DNA of 64,000 nt from Myxococcales bacterium. GTDB taxonomy: Bacteria; Myxococcota_A; Polyangia; Nannocystales; Nannocystaceae. This document shows positions 41,915-48,878 of the stretch, piece by piece. The stretch covers positions 219,501 to 283,500 of the forward strand of contig JACKDV010000009.1 in assembly GCA_020633315.1 (NCBI GenBank), written 5' to 3'. The number at the start of each line of letters is the position of its first letter. Positions within the stretch are counted from its first letter, which is position 1. The notes beneath the pieces are model-generated. The model was not told the DNA's origin. It searched no databases and worked only from the letters and a program-made list of their open reading frames with translations. The translations under genes and the position numbers were made by a program.

Positions 41915-42622
41915 TCACTCGCGGCGGCGGATCGGCGGCAGGTCGAGCTGGAGCTCGTGCGCCAGCTCGTCGAGGCTTCGCGCCGCCTCGTCGAGGTCGA
42001 CCGGCTCGGGCCGCGGAGCCTCGCCCTCGCACACGAGCATCTCCTTGCCCTCGGGACGCCGGCAGCGGGCCGGGCCGCGGCATGGTCGCTCGTCGGGCCA
42101 GCGTCGATGGCCGCAGCGACACGGAGCGTCGAGCGGGAGCCGCAACGAGCAGCGCCCGGCGGCGCGGCGCCGCTGCTCCTCGTCGGCCTGTGTGCACGCG
42201 GGCTCGAAGTCGTCGTCGAGCCTCCGCACGAGCTCGTGCCACGAGCCCTGCCGCAGGCGCTGGCTCTCCTCGTGGTCGAGCGCGCGCTCCTGCGCCGTGA
42301 CGTGCTCCCGGGTCGCGCCCTCGCACGCCCGCTCCACCGCGCCCAGGTGCATCCACGCTGCGACGAGGAGCACCGCGAGCCCCCCGAGCCCCACCAGCAG
42401 CGCGATCATCCAGCCCCGCAGGCTGCGGCGGGTGGTGCTCCCCAGGCGATCGACCCGATCCCGCAGCGTGAAGTACCCGACCCAGCCGAGCACGGCGAGG
42501 CCCGCTCCCAGCAAGAGCGACACGGTGCCGATCGGCGAGGCGGTCCCCTGGATCGCCAGGATGAGGAGCCCCAGCGCCAGCGCGCCGGCGCCCGTGAGCA
42601 GCAGCGTGTGAAGCGGGCTCAC
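41915..42622 (-). CDS. Membrane protein with Cys-rich cytoplasm/periplasm-facing tail
   Basis: A 235-residue protein from GTG 42622, eleven bases after the upstream gene's stop. Three TM helices (LLLTGAGALALGLLILAIQG, TVSLLLGAGLAVLGWVGYF, WMIALLVGLGGLAVLLVAAW) precede a charged region with RACEGATREHVTAQ, a cysteine-rich CSLRLPLDAPCRCGHRRWPD and CRGPARCRRPEG, and a Leu/Asp-rich end. The cysteines may form a small metal or disulfide knob. No family recognised; probably in one operon with the two genes upstream. Confidence 0.65.
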   Translation of the reverse strand: MSPLHTLLLTGAGALALGLLILAIQGTASPIGTVSLLLGAGLAVLGWVGYFTLRDRVDRLGSTTRRSLRGWMIALLVGLGGLAVLLVAAWMHLGAVERACEGATREHVTAQERALDHEESQRLRQGSWHELVRRLDDDFEPACTQADEEQRRRAAGRCSLRLPLDAPCRCGHRRWPDERPCRGPARCRRPEGKEMLVCEGEAPRPEPVDLDEAARSLDELAHELQLDLPPIRRRE

Positions 42623-42632
42623 GCGTGGCTCC

Positions 42633-43655
42633 TCATGGCTCGGCTCCTCCGGTGCTGCGCTCGGGTGTGGGGCGGGTGAGGGCGGGCGAGGGGCCGAGCA
42701 GGGCCAGCAGCAGGATGGGCAGCTCGATCCACGCATGCACGGCCGCCAGCACGCCGTAGCCGCGGCGGGCCTGCGCGAAGTCGAAGGCGAAGGGGATCAG
42801 CGCGAGCGCGGTCGCGGCGAGCACCAGCGGCCACCAGCGCACGCCGGGCCAGCGCAGGCGACCGCGGGCGTCGGCGGGCAGTGAGCGCGACATGATGGCC
42901 AGCACCGCCACGTAGTGGGCGCACTGCAGGAACACGCAGGCCGAGAACAGGTGCAGGGCGAGCGAGGGATCGATGCGCCCCACCGGCAGGTAGGCCTTCA
43001 TGGCCTCGTGCAGCGGGCCGTAGCCCAGCGGGCTGGCCTCGGGGGCGGCCACGCCCGTGGCGCCCACGAGCGCCCAGCCGCCGCCGCTGGCGATCACCAG
43101 CGGCACCACGGCGAACACCGCCAGGCACCACCACGCGGCGCGACGACGGCTCGCGCCGCGGCGGGCCTCGAGCACGAAGCCCACCGGGGTGAGGTTGTGC
43201 AGCACCGCGATCGCGAGCAGCCCGGCCGCGGGCGCCACCAGGATCGCGAGGGCCAGCGCTGCGGCCACCAGCCCGCCCACCGCTGCCGTCCACGGTCGGA
43301 TGCGCAGCAGGCTGGGCAGCACCAGGGCCACCAGCGACAGGCCGCAGCCCAGCTCGAGCACCACCGCCGCCGACGGGGACAGCCGCTCGACCATCGGCGC
43401 CGCGCGAGCGATCACGATCCCCGTGAGCGCCACGCCCATGGCCCGGGCCAGCGCTCGCCCCAGGCGGCGACCGAAGCGGAGGTCCACGTAGCGCAGCTCG
43501 GCCACCACGTGGGCCAGGCCGAAGGCGGCCAGGGTGAGGGTGTAGGTCGCCAGCGGCCAGGCCACGCTGGCGAGCGCAGCCCCGGCGAGGAGCACGGGCA
43601 CGGCCGGGCCCCCCAGCGACCGAGCGGGCGCGTCGTCCGAGGGGGCCCCGGGCAT
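42633..43655 (-). CDS. Multi-pass membrane protein with histidines in TM helices
   Basis: A 340-residue protein with about nine TM helices. Several helices carry histidine in a row-like context: LAAFGLAHVVAELRYVD, IAVLHNLTPVGFVLEAR, LHLFSACVFLQCAHYVAVL and AVHAWIELP. Buried histidines suggest haem, metal or a lipid-modifying active site as in Brp/Blh or fatty-acid desaturase-like folds, but the sequence is not a clear member. It starts with a TCAT/ATGA overlap on the MYXO-CTERM protein gene and ends eleven bases before the Cys-rich membrane protein. Confidence 0.65.
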   Translation of the reverse strand: MPGAPSDDAPARSLGGPAVPVLLAGAALASVAWPLATYTLTLAAFGLAHVVAELRYVDLRFGRRLGRALARAMGVALTGIVIARAAPMVERLSPSAAVVLELGCGLSLVALVLPSLLRIRPWTAAVGGLVAAALALAILVAPAAGLLAIAVLHNLTPVGFVLEARRGASRRRAAWWCLAVFAVVPLVIASGGGWALVGATGVAAPEASPLGYGPLHEAMKAYLPVGRIDPSLALHLFSACVFLQCAHYVAVLAIMSRSLPADARGRLRWPGVRWWPLVLAATALALIPFAFDFAQARRGYGVLAAVHAWIELPILLLALLGPSPALTRPTPERSTGGAEP

Positions 43656-44131
43656 CACCGCCGGCGACGGGCGACCAGGCCGAGCAGGCCCAGCCCGAGC
43701 AGCAGGCTCATCAGCGAGGTGGGCGTGGGCTCGACCGCGCAGCGGGTACCCTTGGCCGTGGTGGCGGGCTCGGGGCTCGTCTTGGTCTCGTCCGGTCCGC
43801 CCTTGGGCACGTCCTTGGCGTCGTCCTCGGCCGACGGCGTGGGGGCGGGCGTGGCCTCGGGCGTGGCCTCGGGCTTGGCCCCCACGATGCAGCGCACGCA
43901 CTCGTACTCCCGGGTGCCGGGCGTGTCGTCGGCCTCCATGTTGGAGTAGTCGAGGCGCGAGCAGGTCTCGGCCTTGCACGCGCCCGCCTGGCCGTCCACC
44001 TCGCAGGCGTCGCCTGCCTTGCCGCAGGCCTCCTCGGCCGGATCGATGAGATCGGCGCGAGCGTCGACGGAGGCCAGCCACAGCGGGAGCGCGGCGAGCA
44101 GGAGCGAGGACCGGGGGCCGAGGAGGCGCAT
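43655..44131 (-). CDS. Exported protein with MYXO-CTERM-like end
   Basis: A 158-residue protein: signal LLLAALPLWLASVDARA, a Cys-rich section of about 60 residues (EEACGKAGDACEVDGQAGAC, CSRLDYSN, ECVRCIVG), a Pro/Ala/Glu/Thr linker and a final helix TSLMSLLLGLGLLGLVARRRR preceded by RCAVEP. This is close to the MYXO-CTERM sorting signal (Cys, hydrophobic helix, basic tail), though the Cys lies ten residues before the helix. It is translated together with the TM protein by overlap. Function unknown. Confidence 0.75.
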   Translation of the reverse strand: MRLLGPRSSLLLAALPLWLASVDARADLIDPAEEACGKAGDACEVDGQAGACKAETCSRLDYSNMEADDTPGTREYECVRCIVGAKPEATPEATPAPTPSAEDDAKDVPKGGPDETKTSPEPATTAKGTRCAVEPTPTSLMSLLLGLGLLGLVARRRR

Positions 44132-44179
44132 GAGGGGATGATACCCCGCGACGGGAGCGACGGGGGATCGAGGGCTCGC

Positions 44180-45484
44180 CTACAGCCCGCCGAAGGGCGT
44201 GGTCGCGCCCGAGAAGCCCGGCACCGGGGCGTCCATGGCGTGGGCCAGGGCCAGCAGCACGCTGTCGTAGCTCGAGCCGCTCGCGTCGATGAGCCGCCCG
44301 GGGCTCAGCGCTCCCGCCCCGCCGCCGGCGAGGATCGCCGGGAGGTCGGCGTGCGAGTGCGACCAGCCGTCGCCCACGTCGCTGCCCATGTACACGATGC
44401 TGTTGTCGAGCAGGGTGCCGCTGCTCTCGTCCACCGCCTGCAGCAGGCCGAGGAAGTAGGCGAGCTGCTCCATGTACCACTGCACGATTCCGCGGTGCGC
44501 CGCGACGATCTCGGGCGTGTTGCCGCTGTGGCTGAGGTTGTGGTGCTTGTGGCTGCCCAGGCCCAGGAAGGTGAAGTCCTTGTTCCCGAAGCCGTAGTCC
44601 ATCGAGTAGGTCACGATGCGGGTGGCGTCGCAGCGCAGCGCCAGGGCGACCACGTCGAGCATGGCCCGGGTGTGCTCGGGGAAGCTCAGGCCGGTGCCGG
44701 GGGCGGTGGCCCCGTCGGTGCAGCCGGGCTCGGTGTCGCCGTTCTGCAGCGACGCCTCCACCTCGCGCACCGCGGTGAGGTACTCGTCGAGCTTGAGCGC
44801 GTCCTCGCTGCCCAGCCGCGGCGAGATGGTGTCGATCTGATCGAGGGTGTGATCGAGGACGCTCTGCCGTCGGCGTCGGCGGGCGTCGGCCATCGCGGGG
44901 TCGCTGCCGCCGGGCACGTAGATCTGGTCGAAGGCCACCTGGGCGCTCTCGAGCGGCGCGTTGGGGGCGGTCGGCGAGGACCACGAGATGTAGGTGTTGT
45001 AGCCGGAGGGCCAGCCGGTGTCCGAGGGCGGCCCGGCCGAGTAGGGCGTGGGGCCCAGGTGCAGCGAGCGGATCGGCGTGGGCGGATCGAGCTGCTGTGC
45101 GATCACCTGGTCGATCGAGACGTCGACCTGCGGAGTGTTCTGGTCGCTGATCGGCGCGCCGGTGAGGAACGAGGCGGTGCCGCGCGAGTGATCGGGCGCG
45201 CCGCCGTAGTCCCCGTCGAGGTTGCGGAACATGGAGAGCCGGTTCTGGAAGGGCAGCAGCGCGTCGTGGGCCGAGCCCATGGTGTAGCTGCTGCCGCTGC
45301 CCCCCAGCTGCCAGTCCTGGCGCATGGTGGTGCCGTTGGGGAAGAACAGCGCCACGAAGCGCTTGGTGGCCGGGTCGCTCCCCGCTCGCGCCCCCCGGGG
45401 CAGCAGCGAGGGCAGGGCGGGCAGGCAGATGCCCACGCCGGCGGCGCGCAGGAAGGTACGACGGCTCAGGCTACGGGGCTTCAT
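44180..45484 (-). CDS. DUF1552 exported protein
   Basis: A 434-residue protein with a twin-arginine signal (SRRTFLRAAGVGICLPALP) and the DUF1552 domain over its whole length (FVALFFPNGTTMRQDWQ, RNLDGDYGGAPDHSRGTA, SFLTGAPISDQNTPQ, DVGDGWSHSHADLPAILAGG). DUF1552 proteins resemble the alkaline-phosphatase/DUF1501 sulfatase-like fold but lack proven activity. The gene overlaps the upstream DUF1592 gene by four bases, the invariable DUF1592-DUF1552 pair of myxobacteria and planctomycetes. The His-rich GSHKHHNLSHSG stretch may bind metal. Confidence 0.9.
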   Translation of the reverse strand: MKPRSLSRRTFLRAAGVGICLPALPSLLPRGARAGSDPATKRFVALFFPNGTTMRQDWQLGGSGSSYTMGSAHDALLPFQNRLSMFRNLDGDYGGAPDHSRGTASFLTGAPISDQNTPQVDVSIDQVIAQQLDPPTPIRSLHLGPTPYSAGPPSDTGWPSGYNTYISWSSPTAPNAPLESAQVAFDQIYVPGGSDPAMADARRRRRQSVLDHTLDQIDTISPRLGSEDALKLDEYLTAVREVEASLQNGDTEPGCTDGATAPGTGLSFPEHTRAMLDVVALALRCDATRIVTYSMDYGFGNKDFTFLGLGSHKHHNLSHSGNTPEIVAAHRGIVQWYMEQLAYFLGLLQAVDESSGTLLDNSIVYMGSDVGDGWSHSHADLPAILAGGGAGALSPGRLIDASGSSYDSVLLALAHAMDAPVPGFSGATTPFGGL

Positions 45485-47139
45485 CCTGCGATCTCCATCT
45501 GGAAGGCGTCGCTGCTCACCACGGCCCACACCAGGTCGGAGACCGTGGAGTCGGGCGTGACGTGGTCGAGGCCGATCTCGGCCAGCATGCAGTCCTCCTG
45601 GGCGGTGGTGGCCCGGCCCAGGGCGTAGGTCACCAGCTTCTCGGCCACGCAGGTGGGGAAGGCCTCGCTCTGCGCGAGCGCCTGCGACAGCTCCACCGCG
45701 CCGCGGAAGTCGGTGCCGTCGGGGAGCGTGCCCAGGTCGTCCACGGGCTGGCCCTCCACGCTGGTGCGCCACTGCCCGAGCGCGTCGTAGCTCTCGAAGC
45801 CGAAGCCCAGCGGGTCGATGAGGTCGTGGCAGCTCGCGCAGCTCGGGTCCTGGCGGTGCCGCTCGAGGCGCTCGCGCTCGGTCTCGCCGGGCGAGGGATC
45901 GGGGGCGGGGGGGATCCCCGCGGGCGGAGGCGGCGGGGTGACGCACAGCAGCGCCTCGGCCAGCCACACCCCGCGCCGCACGATGTTGGGCTGCTGCGGC
46001 CCCGAGGTCATGGTGAGCACCGCGGGCATGGTGAGGATCCCGGCTCGCTGGGTGGGGTCGGTCTCGATGGGGACCAGCGCCGAGCCGGTGACGCCCTCCA
46101 CCCCGTAGATGGCCGCGAGCTCCTCGTTGGCGAAGGTGCGGTTGCTGGTGAGCAGCTCGAGCATGCTGCCGTCGCGCGCCCGCAGGTCCTCGAAGAACAA
46201 GCGGGTCTCCTCGAGCATCTCGTCGCGCAGGGCGTCGGAGTACTGCGGGAAGGCGTCGGGGTCGGGGGTGGCCGCGGCGAGCTTGCCCAGCTGCAGCCAC
46301 TGCACCACGAAGCTGTTGTAGAGCGCCTCCGAGCGCGGGTCGGCCAGCATGCGGTCGAGCTCGGCCCGCAGCGCGTCGGGGTCGTGCAGCTCCCCGGCCT
46401 CGGCGCGATCGAGCAGCGCGTCGTCGGGGGTGCTGCCCCACACGAAGTAGGACAGCCGCGAGGCCAGGGCGTAGTCGTCCAGCGGGACCCGCTCGCCTGC
46501 CTGCAGGCGGCCCATCGAGTCGGCGGGCACGCTCAGGTACAGGAACTGCGGGGCCATCAGCATCGCCTGCAGCGCGTGCTCGATGCCGGCCGCGAAGCCG
46601 TCACCCTCGTCCTCGGCGAAGGCCACCAGCGTCATCAGGTCGTCGAGCTCGGCCTCGGTGGGCGGGCGTCGGTACACCCGCCGCGCCAGCGACCGCAGGG
46701 TGTCGCGGGCGCAGCTGGGCACCACCGAGGGATCGCAGGCGATGATCTGGCCCGCGTCGTTGGCCATCGCCTCGGCCGCGACCTCCTCGGCCGCGTCGAG
46801 CAGCAGCGACGCGAGCTGGGGGCTGATGGTGAGGCTCTTGGCGTTGTTGTCGAAGCCGCCGGTGGAGGAGTCGGGAGGGAAGCGCTGGGCCGGGGCCGAG
46901 CTCACCCCGAACAGGTCGCGGACGGTGCGGTCGTACTCGGCCCGGGTCAGCCGTCGCAGGCCCACGCGGCCGGGCGCCTGCTCGCAGGCCCCCACGCCGT
47001 CGGTGTCCTCGTCGCCGCCGGTGCCGTCCTCTCCGTCGGTGTCGGCGGAGGGTCCCGGGTCGTCCTTGCAGGCGGCCGCGGTCAGCAGCAGGCCCACGGC
47101 CAGCATCCGCACGGCCTCGATCGAGCAATTGCGCACCAT
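45481..47139 (-). CDS. DUF1592-DUF1588-DUF1585 lipoprotein (PSD type)
   Basis: A 552-residue lipoprotein, lipobox LLLTAAAC. The order of PSD blocks is visible: LRRLTRAEYDRTVRDLFGV (DUF1587-like start), the DUF1592 core with RRVYRRPPTEAELDDL and LQAMLMAPQFLYL, DUF1588 with RAGILTMPAVLTMTSGPQQPNI, a cytochrome-like DPSCASCHDLIDPLGF with one CxxCH and a final DUF1585 helix pair. A haem c at CASCH is possible. Together with DUF1552 it is thought to form a surface oxidoreductase or hydrolase system, not proven. Sigma factor gene is just upstream. Confidence 0.9.
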   Translation of the reverse strand: MVRNCSIEAVRMLAVGLLLTAAACKDDPGPSADTDGEDGTGGDEDTDGVGACEQAPGRVGLRRLTRAEYDRTVRDLFGVSSAPAQRFPPDSSTGGFDNNAKSLTISPQLASLLLDAAEEVAAEAMANDAGQIIACDPSVVPSCARDTLRSLARRVYRRPPTEAELDDLMTLVAFAEDEGDGFAAGIEHALQAMLMAPQFLYLSVPADSMGRLQAGERVPLDDYALASRLSYFVWGSTPDDALLDRAEAGELHDPDALRAELDRMLADPRSEALYNSFVVQWLQLGKLAAATPDPDAFPQYSDALRDEMLEETRLFFEDLRARDGSMLELLTSNRTFANEELAAIYGVEGVTGSALVPIETDPTQRAGILTMPAVLTMTSGPQQPNIVRRGVWLAEALLCVTPPPPPAGIPPAPDPSPGETERERLERHRQDPSCASCHDLIDPLGFGFESYDALGQWRTSVEGQPVDDLGTLPDGTDFRGAVELSQALAQSEAFPTCVAEKLVTYALGRATTAQEDCMLAEIGLDHVTPDSTVSDLVWAVVSSDAFQMEIAG

Positions 47140-47345
47140 CTCGTCCCCCGAGGCCGTCCTGCGGCCTCCACGGGTGGGTCGCGTGAGCGGCCGCCGGATT
47201 ACGGGATGACGGTAGAAAAGTGTACGACCCCCTCCGGGGCCTGCACCGAGTGCCGAGTTGGTGAGCCCCCCGACGCTTCGGCCTCCGACCCGGCCTCGAG
47301 CCGGGGCGCCGCGCGAGCCCTCCTCCGCGGGCTCGCGGCGGGAGC

Positions 47346-47957
47346 TCAGGTCCCGCCGACCAGCGCTCGGATCTCCCGCACCCAGGTCTCCATCCCGCCG
47401 ATCGCGGCGTCGCGCTGGGACGGGTCCTTGCTGAGCCGGGCCAGCTCCGCCTGCAGTGCCTCTCGGCCCCGCCGCAGCCGGCTCTTGACCGTGCCCTGGG
47501 GGATCTCCATCACCGCGGCCAGCTCCGCGGTGGTCATGTCCTCCCAGTAGTGCAGCTCGATCGCGATCTGCAGGTCGACGGGGATCCGCCGCATGGCCTC
47601 GAGCAGCAGGCGGTGCTCCGCCTTCCTCGCCATCACCGAGCTGGGCCGCGGGTCGACGTCGGCCACCGAGCTCTGGGACGAGTCGAAGTCGATGCGGTTG
47701 GTGCCCTTGCGCCGCAGGTGGTGCAGCAGCCGGTGGCGCGCCACCCCGAACAGGTAGGCGCGGAAGGGCGCGTCCCCCCGGAAGCGCTCCCGGCTGCGCA
47801 CGCACTCGAGCATGGTGTTCTGGATCAGGTCCTCGTAGTCGTCGGGAGCCTTGGCCCGGAAGAAGCGATACAGCGGATCGAAGTAGCGCCGGTACAGCGA
47901 CTCTCCCGCGGCCTGATCGCCCTTCACCCAGGCTCCGAACAACTCGGCGTCGTCCAT
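47346..47957 (-). CDS. Sigma-70 family (ECF-type) RNA polymerase sigma factor
   Basis: A 203-residue sigma factor without regions 1 and 3. Region 2 runs about 8-80 (RYFDPLYRFFRAKAPDDYED, LIQNTMLECVRSRERFRGD, FRAYLFGVARHRLLHHLRRKG) and region 4 about 120-175 (RIPVDLQIAIELHYWEDMTT, AELAAVMEIPQGTVKSRLRRGREAL). Start at MDDAELFGAWVKG; ATGs 7 and 14 codons upstream are possible. The tail is 25 residues past region 4. No anti-sigma gene is adjacent. It is 206 bp upstream of the DUF1592-DUF1552 pair, so it may control it. Confidence 0.9.
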   Translation of the reverse strand: MDDAELFGAWVKGDQAAGESLYRRYFDPLYRFFRAKAPDDYEDLIQNTMLECVRSRERFRGDAPFRAYLFGVARHRLLHHLRRKGTNRIDFDSSQSSVADVDPRPSSVMARKAEHRLLLEAMRRIPVDLQIAIELHYWEDMTTAELAAVMEIPQGTVKSRLRRGREALQAELARLSKDPSQRDAAIGGMETWVREIRALVGGT

Positions 47958-48006
47958 GCGCACGCAAGGGTAGCGCATGGCCTCGGTCGAGGGGCCCACG
48001 CCCGGG

Positions 48007-48678
48007 CTACTCCTCTTCGTCCCTCACGCACAGGCAGCCGCAGACGGTCTCGCGCTCGCTGTGGCCGCCGTTGGGCAGGTTGGCATTCCAGTCCAGGTGC
48101 CCCATCCCCACGTACGAGCCCCAGACCATCTCCGTGTCGATGAAGGTGTAGTTGTCGACGGGGTAGGTGACGTTGTCGCCCTCGAATTCGGCCGCGACTC
48201 CGCCCCACAGGTAGCAGACGCGATCGCAGCAGCCCAGCTCGACGTCGGAGCAGCTGTCCAGCGAGTCGAGGACGGGAACGTCGTAGGGGTACTGCTGCAG
48301 GAAGCCGTCGCAGACCGACTGCGGGACGTACGGGAGGTTGTTCGAGTACGGGGAGACGCCGTTGGCGTCGACCAGGATCATGTCGGGATCGCCCGCGGGG
48401 TCGGGGGTCCACAGGTAGGCCAGGTCGGTGGGGCCGTGCAGCGAGAAGCCCGACTTCGGCTTGAGCTCGCCCACCGGCTGCAGCGGGATGCTGAAGCTGA
48501 CCTTCACTGGGTCATCGGTGGGGATGCCCGCCGTGATGGGCAGGCCATCGCGGAGCTCGAGCTCTTCGGGCTCGCCGAGCTCGGAGTCGGGCTCGTCGCA
48601 TCCACCCAGGGCGAGGATGGCGAGGACGCCCGAGGAGCGGAGGCGGAAGGAGCGGAGGATGGTGGCAAGGTGATGCAT
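48007..48678 (-). CDS. Cys-containing lipoprotein of unknown function
   Basis: A 223-residue lipoprotein from ATG 48678, which has a strong ribosome site AAGGGAG (complement of 48686-48692) seven bases upstream. Lipobox LAILALGGC, an acidic head, then a globular part with paired cysteines (SVCDGFLQQYPY, SCSDVELGCCDRVCYLWGG) and a C-terminal VCGCLCVRDEEE, a CxCxC motif. Beta-rich with conserved YPVDNYTFID and MVWGSYVGMGHLDW stretches. I recognise no domain. Upstream of the sigma gene, same strand, 50 bp gap. Confidence 0.7.
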   Translation of the reverse strand: MHHLATILRSFRLRSSGVLAILALGGCDEPDSELGEPEELELRDGLPITAGIPTDDPVKVSFSIPLQPVGELKPKSGFSLHGPTDLAYLWTPDPAGDPDMILVDANGVSPYSNNLPYVPQSVCDGFLQQYPYDVPVLDSLDSCSDVELGCCDRVCYLWGGVAAEFEGDNVTYPVDNYTFIDTEMVWGSYVGMGHLDWNANLPNGGHSERETVCGCLCVRDEEE

Positions 48679-48685
48679 GGCTGGT

Positions 48686-48692
48686 CTCCCTT
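48686..48692 (-). promoter_or_regulatory. Strong ribosome binding site
   Basis: AAGGGAG on the minus strand, seven bases from ATG 48678; it decides the lipoprotein start against an upstream ATG at 48735. Confidence 0.6.
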
Positions 48693-48878
48693 CGAGACGG
48701 GGCCGGGCCGTGGCCTGCCGTCGTCTCATCATCACCGGTCCCCCAGGGCCGCGGGTGGATCACGACTTTCTTCGAAGGCCACGCCCCGTCGACCCGGGCC
48801 ACGCGGGGCTCGGTCTCGGGACCGCCGTGCGCAGGGCGAGCGGCGGGCATGAATCGGGTTTCATTCGAGTGCTCGGGC

